From: Tretioscincus oriximinensis
Taxonomy: Eukaryota > Chordata > Lepidosauria > Squamata > Gymnophthalmidae
Assembly (NCBI GenBank): GCA_022410635.1
Contig: JAJVDF010000247.1
Span: 1,089,216-1,153,215, forward strand
Reading direction: 5' to 3'
Length of the DNA stretch: 64,000 bases
The position numbers and the translations under genes are program-made. Under the pieces are notes generated by a model. That model saw nothing but the letters and a program-made list of their open reading frames with translations. It made no database searches and was not told the origin of the DNA. Of this stretch, positions 1 to 11,000 are shown one piece after another (positions within the stretch are counted from its first letter, which is position 1; each line of letters begins with the position of its first letter).

Positions 1-147
1 CCCTTTCAGTAAATAATACCAAATCGACTTCTATATCTTTGCCAAGAAAACTGCAATCAAACCAGGAATTAGTCATGACACCCTGGTCCTCTGCAACAAC
101 AGTCTTCCATACAGAATTATCAGGATGAAAATGAAAGAAGACAAAGT

Positions 148-425
148 TTTTTATGCTCCGGCCTTCTTACCCGAAGGGATTTAGAGCAGTTTATAAGGTT
201 AATTTTCACCCAAAGGTTTACATTTATTCTATCTTCCCCACCAAGTTAAAAGCGGTACTCATTTACCTAATTGAAATGTAGTTTGCAGACCTAGTTCCTT
301 TCAAATAGCTAAGTTGGCTAGAGCTGAAAGCCAGTAGAGGGCGCACACCCCTTTCCAAGTCCAACATTGGGCATTGAAACCTGATCTCTCAGTTGAAAGA
401 CTGGCTCTTTAGTGATTGTGCCATT
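148..425 (-). repeat. tRNA-derived SINE, family 2
   Basis: A reverse-strand copy with the tRNA-like head (CTGATCTCTCAGTTGAAAGA), the CCAGTAGAGGG block and the tail that in forward orientation reads GCYGCTTTGAGTCCCTTYGGG. Diverged but full length. Confidence 0.7.
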
Positions 426-644
426 CGTGCCTTTGAATGGCAGTGCCACAACTGGGGAGGGAAGTCTCTTGCCCTGGGCAATGAGTTGAGGGGGGCACGG
501 AAACTCCCACTGCATCATTCCAACCTATTACTGATTCCAATACTAGAATCAGTGCCAACCCTGGGTGACACAGAACCTACATTTCCCCCTTTAGGTGTAA
601 TGTGGCCTCTATCTCCTGATAATGTCCGAATGCCAAAACCCCAA

Positions 645-893
645 AGGGTAAACTATTTAGTTATTTGTACTTATATCCTGCCCTATACGCAAAGATCTCA
701 AGGTGGCCAACCAAAGGGCAGCACACATAGCTTTTGTTGCTTTCTCCATAACAGACACCCTGTGAAGTAGGTGGGGCTGAGAGTTCTAAAGAACTGTGAC
801 TGGCCAAGGTCACCCATCTGGAGGAGTGGGGAATCGAACCGGGAGACTACCAGATAAGAGACCAACATTCTAACCACTACACCAAACTGGCTC
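645..893 (-). repeat. tRNA-derived SINE, Squam1/Sauria-like (family 1)
   Basis: A reverse copy: GTGTAGTGGTTAGAATG box A region, TCCCGGTTCGATTCC box B, the GTGACCTTGG core and a 3' part resembling LINE tails (CTTATATCCTGCCCTATA). The same family recurs across the window. Confidence 0.8.
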
Positions 894-2254
894 CTACACA
901 TATTATATACATATGAAACTATACATCTTAAAGCTTTTCCAACAAAGCAGAGTTGTGAAGATGGAGACACCAATCGGGGATCTTGAACCTANAAAGGAGG
1001 AGAAGAAAGTACTTGCGTTGTTTTGATTGGCATGTCAGAGTTGGCATTTTGATGGCATCAGGTTCGGATAAGTGATGGTAGAAAACATACATGCTGGCTA
1101 TTTGATGACGATGCTGGAAATTTGCATTCATAAGCAAATAAGATACAAACAAATTGCAAACTCAGGAAAACACACACACACAATGTTCCATGTTCTTGAA
1201 AAGAAGTACAGCCATTTCAATTAGGGTGCTCAGCAAGATATTATGGAGCGATAGGCCACTCTATTAAGTGTCTTCTAATGCCAGTGAGTCATGGTTGGCA
1301 GTATGGGCACCTCCATGCCGCTTTCCTTACAGAGATATAGAAGTGGTTTCACATTGCTGGGGATCAAACTGGCAAACTTCTGCTTTTCGAAAACAATATT
1401 TATTCCTAAAGCTATATTTATGGTAAACTCTTTCCTGCACATCTTTAGACAATTTCTGGCCCAGAAAATTCTATAGACTGGATGCTAGGCATAAACAAAC
1501 TACCAGCTTCCTGTTTTTCTACTTCCTGGCAGACTTCCTGTTTTATGGTTGTAAATTTTGTTTCTTCCTGTTTTTCTATGCTCTTTTTTCACAATAACAA
1601 GTGCTTATTATAAAAACGTGGATGCCCAGCAATTTCATGAAGCTGGTAGTAGCAGCAGTAAAGGCCAAATGTGAAAAAAGTGAATCAGATTTCTTGTGCT
1701 CTCTTGACAGGGCCCGATGGGAAGTGTAATCCAAGAATGAGAAGCCTCTTCTACCCTGCCCTGCAGACTACATTTCCCAGTCTGCACCGCAGCTAGCCCT
1801 GGAAGGGAGGAAGCCTCTTTAGCCATTCTGTGCTAGTTCTGCCCACAGGAAACATTTTTGCTGCTTGTAAAAAGTTGGCTGGGGGACCCAACTCGTCTAT
1901 ACCAGATTTTGTGATTGGTCAGATAAAGAGAAATATTCTAAACTCCTGGGATGATGGAATCCAATCTTTTCCTGGCCATGGAAGGTCACTTGGGTAATCT
2001 TGGATTAATCACTTCAGCCAACCTACCTCATAAGGTTGCTGTGAAAACTAAAAGACACAGAGGAAAAACAACCTCAAGGCTTGACAGAAACACAAATAGT
2101 CAATGGACATCTGAAGATTTTAATTTTGCCCACACATTGTAAAGGTTTGCCAATAAAACCTAAACCTCATGGCTGGTCTGGGAATGGCCTGAAGCCAAGT
2201 TAGGCCCACAGGACTGAAACTATGGGAAAGCAGGAACTCCATTTCTAGAGCAGA

Positions 2255-2424
2255 AAAGTAGGTCTTATTCCCACTCACCCTTATTCTGGATTATATCTCA
2301 GGAAAGAGCTTGGCTATCCACATCCCAGTGTAGATTATAGCAGTCCTCACTGGGGGCCTGTCATAGTCAACACTAGCATGTAGCCGGCAGGATTCCTATA
2401 CCGAGATAGAACCCAGAATAATTT
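2255..2424. repeat. Family B foldback element
   Basis: Ends CCTTATTCTGGATTATATC and GATAGAACCCAGAATAA are inverted copies; the centre has CATAGTCAACACTAGCATG as in other copies. Confidence 0.55.
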
Positions 2425-2850
2425 ATTTATTCATTTATAGTTATCCGCCCTATACCCAAAGGCCTCTGGGCAGCCAACAATAAAAACAAAAATATATAAA
2501 ATTTGCATATTAAAACTGTAACTGAAGGTAGGAAGGAAAATGGCATTTCTTCAGCCAAAAGCCAGGTTAAAGAGGTCTTTAAAGATCTTCTAAAAGAATA
2601 CAGTGGTGGTGACTACCATAGGGCAAGTGCCCCAGGGCCCCCAGGGCCAGGCCTCCCCAAGGGCCCGCCGTTTGTAAAATTAAAATTTTCAGGCTCCTGA
2701 GGCCCCACTTTGTTTATCTGCCCCGGGGCCCCTGAGAGTCCAGCTACACCACTGTGACTGCCGTACCTGAGTCAGGTACTATTCCATAGTCTGGGGGCAA
2801 CCACAGAGAAGGCCCGCCAGGTTCCATAGTCCTGTTGTTCCCCTAGTTTC
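2425..2850 (-). repeat. L2-like LINE 3' fragment, interrupted
   Basis: Reverse copy of the same LINE as at 60780-61480: CATTTCTTCAGCCAAAAGCC, TTCTAAAAGAATACA and CCATAGTCTGGGGG blocks in the same order. About 130 bases of GC-rich sequence (2620-2750) separate two matching parts. Confidence 0.65.
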
Positions 2851-2999
2851 AGTAGTGCAAACTGCATGGAAACCAGAGGGCTGCCCTTTGGATGCCCAGC
2901 AGGAGGCAGGGCCAGCCGCTCTCCGGGGAAAGTAGGCATGGCAAACTATAGTTCTACCAGTAAAACTGCAAAGCATACAGTCCACCAGGACGTCTAGAA

Positions 3000-3960
3000 A
3001 ACTAACGTCAGCAAGGCAGATGCCGACAGTGCCGGGGAGGGTTTCCAGGGCTCTTTGCAAAAGAAGCGGCCGGGCTCTCCTCCTTCCCCTCGGGGCTCCG
3101 ACCAGCGTGGCTTCTGGGCCCAGCGGGCCGGACAGCGGCGGGAGAGGAGTCCCGGGTTCCTCCGTGGGCAGGGAAGCGCAGGGCACCGCCAGCCGTCCGC
3201 CTGCCCAGCCGGGGCCCGGGGGCCTGGGCGGGGGGTGCCGGGATGTGTCCTGCTGAGCCAGCAGCGCGTTCCGGGTCTCGGGTTTCGCGGCAGCAGGTGG
3301 GCCCCTCCGAGGAGGGCGAGCGGGCGGGGGATGGCAGAGGAGGCGGCGCAGGGACATCCCAGCTGCCCGGGGCCGCGGAGGGGGGCGCGGTGGCGTCTGA
3401 CCCCCAAGCGGGGGGCAGAGCCGACGGCGCGACACCCTCTGCCGAGCTCCCTCCCTGCGCCTGGCCGCAGGCCCCGACGGCGCTGCTGCTGCTACTGCTG
3501 TGCTGCCGGCCGGGAGCCTCGTCTCACCTGGGCAGCGAGGAAAGGAAAGTCGCCTCCCTCGGGCCCCTCCACGCCCTTCGGCAGCCAGCGGCAGAGGCAG
3601 CAGCAGCAGCCCGCAAGAGGAGAAGCCGTCGGGGCGGACGGGACCCAGCAGCGCCTCCTCCCCACGCCCAGCAACCAGAGGATCCCAGGGCTAAGGCCGC
3701 CTGTTGACCTGGTGAGCTCGGACGCCGGGCGCCCGCCTGCCTGCGTCCACTGTGGGCCGGGGCTTGGGGGTGTCGGGCACAGCCATGGGTGGGCAAACGA
3801 GCAGAAGCGCCCCGAGGTGGGCGAGAGGGAAGGGGCCCCATTTGTTTATCTGCCCCAGACGCCTCCCCCCAAATGTCTAGCTTCGCTATTGGTGGGGGGC
3901 GCCTTCGGGTTCCGCCCGGGCAGCTGGAGGAAACCGGTCCGATTCCAAAATCCAACCTCC
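3000..3960 (+). promoter_or_regulatory. MAMSTR: CpG island, likely MAMSTR promoter and 5' non-coding exon
   Basis: This is the only large GC- and CpG-rich block in the window, in an otherwise AT-rich region. It ends about 1.1 kb before the first coding exon. A consensus-like donor, CTG followed by GTGAGC, starts at 3712 and could end a non-coding exon. No TATA box is evident. Overlapping GC-driven open frames on both strands are not taken as genes. Strand and use by MAMSTR are inferred from position. Confidence 0.6.
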
Positions 3961-4394
3961 AGTTCATCTGCCCGAGGAACGTAGCATCCCGGTGAATGCG
4001 CTTTTGAACGGGACAGAAATCCAACTGGTGAAGCCCTCGCTCAAACTTTGGCCCTGTAGCGGGAGTTGCACCTGCTGCATTTCTGTTCAGCATTCTTGTT
4101 CATTTTGCGCAGCAGCAGCGGGCAGGCAAGGCGGTTCATGAAGAGAGAGCTTAGGTCGGTAGTATTTGCAAACATCCGGAAAGCGAAGGACTGGCGGTTC
4201 GATCCCCAGTGTCTGTCTTGCAACCCTCTCCTGTAACTTCTGCCAAGAAAATTGTAGGGAACTGCCCATGGAGGAGCCTGGGCATGAATCAATCAGAGCT
4301 TGGGCACCGCTCAGTGTTTTCTTGTACCCTCTGCCAAACTGAGGAGCCCCAGGTGGCAGGTGCGTACCCCTCTCTTCTTGCTGCAGAATTCTAN

Positions 4395-4542
4395 GCTGCA
4401 TTGGGCCTTATTTTGGACCATGTGTCAGAATAGGGACCTGCCATCAGCATGCTAGTGCAAACTATGACATATAGCACCAGGATGTGGTTGGCAGGCTCTA
4501 TTCTGGGATACAATCCAAAATAAAGCCCAGTGCAGAAGGGAT
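4395..4542. repeat. Family B foldback element
   Basis: TGCATTGGGCCTTATTTTGG at one end and CCAAAATAAAGCCCAGTGCA at the other are near-exact inverse copies. The centre carries the GCATGCTAGTGCA core. Confidence 0.65.
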
Positions 4543-5044
4543 CCCCATCTCACACAGTAATCAAAAGAGAGCGATCCTAGGTATGTATTCAAAAGCTGTC
4601 AGGACAGATGGTAGGAGGGAGAGTTGAAACACTTATTAAATGTATAAGACTCCAGGGATGGATCCCAAGTGACAATTCTTACAGTTCCATTTTAAACCTA
4701 CCCAGCATCCAAGAAGTTGAGAGACTAGCTAGCATGCATGTCACTCCTTCTCTTCCCTTCTTCTCTGTTTTGTCATTTTTCTTTACACTAAACAACAACT
4801 GAGTGGTGGAGGTAAATGAGTAAATTAAAAGGTCACCCTGAGGATTTGAGAACNTTGAAGGCCTTCAGACCTCCTTTCCTTGGGCATAGGACCTGCAGAA
4901 AAGAATTGCTTCCTAGGTTTTCTACCAGTCCTACAAAGTTATTCCTTCTTTTTTGACTCACTTTTCATTTATTCTCTTTCCTCCCTCTGCTAAATTCTTT
5001 GGAAAGTGCTGTAGACTTGGGATTTACCTGCAAGGCCTCCAGAG

Positions 5045-5099
5045 ATGACCCTGCTGGCTTCAAAACGATCCATGCTGATCCGAAGCAAGTTCCGTTCTC
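5045..5099 (+). CDS. MAMSTR: MAMSTR coding exon 1
   Basis: It carries the start codon and 18 residues, MTLLASKRSMLIRSKFRS, then a GTAAGT donor after one base of the next codon. This is the N-terminal peptide shared by cardiac myocardin and MAMSTR, known in both to contact MEF2. The start is fixed by this family-specific opening. The acceptor in front is less certain; CTGTAG ending at 5012 follows a pyrimidine-rich stretch and is the best candidate. Confidence 0.92.
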
Positions 5100-8000
5100 G
5101 TAAGTAAGAACCTGCATGGAGCTTGCTGTGTGGTTTAATCTCGTGTGTGTGTGTTTCTGCATTTTATCACAAACCTGGTAATACCTTGTGGCATTTGTAA
5201 GTTTCAAAGCTTTTGTTTTCCTGAGCCATGATGTAAGGCCCTGTCCTCATGGAGCCTTATTCTGGGTAACATCTCAGAATAGGAGCCTGCCATCCTGAAT
5301 GGGGCCTGCCATAGTCTACACTGGCATGTGAATGGCCAANCTCTGTCCTGAGATGTTACCTAGATTTTAATCCAGTTTCAGACTGCTTTAAGAATGGAAG
5401 ATCACACCAACAAAGTAACTGATCATTTTCTTTCCGCGTTATTTAAACCAAAGGTGGGTTTTCAATTCTGAGGTAGAGAATGCCAGAAGAAATCATCTTG
5501 CTACTTGGCTGATGTACTTTCCCAGACCTTTTCTGTGCTAGGCCTTACTACCACTGGGATGTGCTGTTCACATGCTAATGCAGACTAAGGAAGGCGCCAG
5601 TATAGACCCTATCAACATGGGGATGTCTGGTCCCTACTCTGAGATAAAATCCAGAATAAAGGCTAGTGCAGAAAGGGCCTCACACTATGAAAGTGAACTG
5701 AAGCTGGATTAAACGTGAGGTAAACCAAGAGCACTGGAGAGATCAGAAGTGTTGTATAATCTCAACCTTTTTTCATTGGGTCATATTTTGGGATATATCT
5801 TGGAATAAAAGGACCTCTGTTTGCATTTCATCATTTNAAAAAAATATCTCAGCAGTCTGGTATAGTGGTTAGTGTGTCAGACTTTTATCTGGACNTCTCC
5901 CGGTTTGATTCTGCATGCTTCCACAAAAGCCAGCTGGGTGACCTTGACCTAGTCTCAGTTCTTTAAAGCTCTCTAAAGCACCACCTACTTCACAAGTTGT
6001 CTGTTGTGAAGAGAAGGTGGTTATGTAAGCCGCTTTGATTCCCTTCGGGTTGAGAAAAGTGTGGTATTAGAAATGATGACAGAATAATCAGATCAAGCAG
6101 CCATGGTTGTATTGTATTTGCTGTAGTAAATAAATTAATCATGGCAAGAAGCTACAGCCCACAGTTTGCATTCATAAGTCATTTATGTCTACTGTGTTTG
6201 ATATTTTACTTGTTTTGTGTTGGCCATTTCTGTACTAAACCTTATTGTAAACTATGGTAGGCCCTATTCTGGGATAGGCCCAATGCNAAAAGGGTCTTGA
6301 TGTTGGTTGGGATTTATGGTAATGATTTTCCTGTTTCAAACATGTTCTAAATAGTTATGCCATTTCCCCCCACCTTCAGATGCTGTTTTGATACTGTTTT
6401 TAACATGTCAATTCTGTACTTTTTGTTTTTATTGTTGGCTTTTGGATATAAGGCAGTGTATAAGTATAAATTAATTTTTTTNAAAAAAATATTGTTGTGC
6501 CTTAAATATTTGGGTGAAAAACTCCCACAAGCATTATAATGCAAGATAGATGACTGGAATATACTTGTAGAATATGAAAATAAAAACAAAGAAAATATGT
6601 ATAGTGAAGTGTATCTAGTGTAGTGGTTAGAGTGTTGGACTCTTATCTGGAAGTCTCCCGGTTCGATTCCACGATCCNCCATGAAGCCAGCAGGGTGATC
6701 ATGGGTGAATCACAGTTTTTTAGAACTCTCTCAGCCCTGCCTACTTCACAGGAGAAAGCAACAAAAGCTATGTGTGAACTGCTATTTGGTTGGCTGCCCT
6801 GAGATATAAGTACAAATAAAATAAAATAAATAAAAAAATAGGGTGGAATTGTNGAGTCTGCAAGAGATGTAAATGGTGCAAAAGCTTTATGCTGTAGAAA
6901 TGTCATGGGTTTTTAGTTCTTTAGGAAATCTTCTAGAGATTGCGTCTTATCAAACTGTTAATCTGTGGCAGCAAGTATAGGCTGACCAGATGACCCCTTT
7001 TGGGGGGGATTGAAAACTCGGTTTTGGGGTGCCTCCCAGTTTTTTCTGAGAAAAATGTTTTCAAAAAAAAGATTTTTTTCAAATTTTGTTTTGTTTTTTA
7101 ATTTGTTTTTCCTCAGAAAAAAACAGGAGGCACCCCAAAAACGGGTTTTCAACCACCCCCCAAAAGGGGTCATTATGGATTATTTGTATTTTTAATAGCT
7201 TTATTGGCAGATAACATTAAAACATGTTAGACAGATAAAACACAAAACACAATTTATAACATAATAAGCACTAACACACAGATGTTATACAGAAAAGCTG
7301 TACAATCAAAATTTATACTATATTAAATTGTCTANGATCATTAGTGTTGCAGGGATATTTAGAGGCAAAATAAGGCAGGCTGGTTCACCAAAGAAAAACG
7401 TTTATTTTTGCTTGCAAGCAAATGTCACAAAAAGGATATCTTCTAAAGACTGTGAGTTAATCTTGCATTTCTGTTCTCAGAAATTCTACATATAATGAGC
7501 TTATTCCACTTTGTACTCCACATTGAAGATAAGACCAAATCTTTTCTCTCATACAGTCATATAACATGAAGGTCAGTAAACCATAACAGAAAGGCCACTA
7601 AATAGGCTGACTAGATGACCCTTTTTTTGGGGGGGGGGGGGTGGTGGTGGTGGTTAGAAACCCGGTATTGGAGTGCCTCACAGTTTTTGCTGGGGATTTT
7701 GTTTTTCAAAAAATTCCATTTTTTTTGAATTTTTTAATTTTTTTTTCCTCAGAAAAAACCGGGAGGCACCGCAAAACTGTGTTTTCACCCACCCACCCCC
7801 CGAAAGGGGTCATCTGGTCAGCCTACCACTAAATAATCACACCAGGCATTAATAGCAATAGGATAGAAGGATAAAGCAAAATGGACTCACACCACATTTG
7901 CTGCCCATACCCCATTTTTCTTAGCTGGTATATTAAATGCTAATTTATATACTGCGGAATCCAGGAATGCAAATCCACCCTTCAGGTGAAAAATAACCTT

Positions 8001-11000
8001 GTAAGCCGCTTTGAGTCCCTTTGTGTGAAAAAAAACTGGGTATAAAAACCCAGTTCCTCCTCTTCTTCCTCCTCTCCTTCCCCTTCCCCCTCCGCTTCCC
8101 CTTCTTCTTCCTAAGAACATAAGAACATAAGAAGAGCCATACTGGATCAGGCCACAGCCCATCAAGTCCAGCATTCTGTGTTACACAGAGGCCCACCTGT
8201 GTTACCAGATGCACCTGGGCAGTCCGAACAGAGGAAAGCAAAATATGCACTTGTTCATGACTCCCTGCAAATGGTATTTCCGGAGTCCTGCTTGTTGCTC
8301 CATCCCGGAGGCAACATCCAGACATCCATCCTAGTATCCATTTATACCCTTGGTGTCCAAAAACCAATGGACTCAATTTTTCAAATGCAGGATTAGGATT
8401 TTACACATGGATTGCAAAGCTTGAAATTTATCTTCCTAAGGAATGTTTAAAGTTGAAAAACTGAGAAGAACCTTAGCCTGCCCCTCCCTACCTTACAAGA
8501 TAAAGTACATTACCGTACAGCAAATGTTTCATTTGCATAAATAGGGCTCGTCCGGGATTTGAACCTGGGACCTCTCGCACCCTAAGCGAGAATCATACCC
8601 NTAGACCAATGAGCCAGTTGATAGCCTCTTCTTCCTCTTCCCCCTTCTCTTCCCCTTCTCCTTCTTCCCCCTTCTCTTCCTCTTCTCCTCCTTCCCCTCC
8701 TTCCCCTTCTCCTCCTTCCCCTTCCCCTTCNTCCTCTTCTTCTTCTTNTTATTATTATAACCCGCTAAAAGTTAGGATCCCAGAAATTTCTTTCAGGATT
8801 CTACCTCCTGCTTGAAGAAAAAGCTGGTCTTAAACTGGGTGTTTGTTTTAAATTGTGTGAAAATGCTTATGTTTATCCTGTGTTAGAATATCGATTCAGG
8901 TTTAGAGGCACCAGAGCCAGTGATTTGAGCGGGAAAGGATAGATCAAACCGACTGTTTCTTCAAACCATTCCTGTAGGCTTTGACTGTTGCCNCTTGTAT
9001 GCTTGTGTGTGAGTTAAAGAGGGGGGTTGAGAGTAGAAGTGTCCTTGAAGATAGTCTGGAATGTTGCAACTGGGAGATAGGTGAGCTCAGAAGATAGGAA
9101 CTCATTCACTCTCTTGCAAGTGCTTGATTGGTTGCCTGTAAGTTGTTTGGGATCATTGAGTGACGGCCAACTTCTAATTGATTGCATGGACAGTTTTATT
9201 GGCAGGGATATAGAAGTGGTTTACAACTGTCACCTTCTGAGGCGAGGCTGAAAGAAAATCTACATAAGTAGTTTGCTCTACAACTGAACTATTGATATTC
9301 CCTGCCAATAAATAATGCCCCAGATTTCAAAGAAATAACTGGATGTGGAAAATCTAGCAAGAGGGTGTGCAACACTTGTTAAGTTAACAAGGTAAATGGC
9401 AGGAGTTTTTGTAGACAGGTCCATGTCAGATGCAGGATCTGAAGAAGCAGACTTGTCTATGAAAGCTCATGCTAGCTACCTTTTCTTATAAGAAGAAGAA
9501 GAACTAAATTTTACACCCTCCTTTTTTTACCTGATGGGACTAAGAACATAAGAACATAAGAAGAGCCATACTGGATCAGGCCACAGCCCATCNAGTCCAG
9601 CATTCTGTGTCACACAGAGGCCCACCATATGCACCTGGGCAGTCCGAACAGAGGAAAGCAAAATATGCACCTGTTCATGACTCCCTGCAAATGGTATTTC
9701 AGGAGTCCTGCCTGTTGCTCCATCCCAGAGGCAACATCCAGACATCCATCCTAGTATCCATTTATACCGTTAGTGTCCATAAACCTGTCTAGTCCTGTCT
9801 TGAAACTATCCAAGCTGTTAGCTACCACTACCTCTTCAGAAAGTAAATTCCACAGGCCGATGACTAAAAAGAGGCTTACAAGGTACTTTTTGTCTAAATG
9901 CCTACATTCTATCTTTCCCACCATGCTGTGATGGTTCCCAATTGTCTAATTACAATATCTTGCTTTCAAGTAGCAGGGTTGGCTAGAGCTGAGGCCAGTA
10001 GGGGGTGGTCACCCCTCTCCAGAGCCAACACAGGCTTCTTGGTTGAAAGACCATTTCTTACCCACTATACCACCATGCCTCATCAGTCTCTAAGTGCTAT
10101 AAAAAACCCTTTGCTGGATAATAATGCCACCCTCAGACAGTTCTGAATCTGGAAATTTGAAAAATGGTTAAACCGAATATTAGTCAAACCATGATTTCAG
10201 CCTCCTAAGTTACCTGTTGGGTGGACAGATGTTTGTCAATGAGTTTCCTCTGTAGTGGAATAAAATTCCTTCCAATGTGAGACAACCAACCCCCAACTTT
10301 CATGATCGTTTTGGAAAATAGCCACATGCACACACCACTACCCGCCCAGAAGGAGTGTATACTANGCCTGCATTTCTGCAGCTTTTGATTAGTTACAAAA
10401 TAAAAGCCTGAACTACAGATCACAAGATGCTTAATATTGGCAGATGCTATATATCATGTAAGTTGCTATATATCATTTTTTGTGGGAGCGGAGAAGTGAC
10501 TGGTTTACATTTTTAGTTTGTTTATAATAATAAGACGGACCTGAGCTTAGTTTAGTCACTGCCTATTTTTAATTGCTCAGAATTAGAAAAAGTGGTTTGT
10601 TTGCTTTGACTAGGGACAAAATTTAAAATTCTTATCCTAGTTCTGAGAGATTTCTTTTGTTCAGTGGAAGTCAACACTCAAGATTATCATTTGTACATAT
10701 AATAAAAGGCGTGTGGGAGAGTTCAACATTCCGAGCTACAACAACCAATCACAACGCTTGGAACTTTGGCAGAGACCAGAGTCCTGNGTTGGAAAGTGGT
10801 TAAAATTTAGAGGGATGTAATAAATGGATAATTCTCAGGGTGGAAAGATGTGAGAAGTGGAATACCTCAGGGGTCAGTTCTTGGATGTGTACTGGGATGA
10901 AAAGGAAGAACAAAAGAAGGAATGCATGAAGGGAAGGAAGATGAAGAAAAAAGGAAAGAAGGAAGGAAAGAAAGAAAGAAGGAAAGAAAAACAGAAAGAA

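Noticed and set aside
2779..3435. 218-codon open frame on the - strand
   Set aside because: Same GC effect; half of it lies in an L2-like LINE fragment. No family features.
3055..3984. 309-codon open frame on the + strand in the CpG island
   Set aside because: High GC removes stops in several frames at once; the protein is Pro/Arg/Ala-rich without domains, and overlapping frames on both strands are equally long.
6612..6690. tRNA-like sequences with GTTCGATTCC boxes at many sites
   Set aside because: They are the heads of SINEs: the same tail follows each copy and no complete cloverleaf is present.
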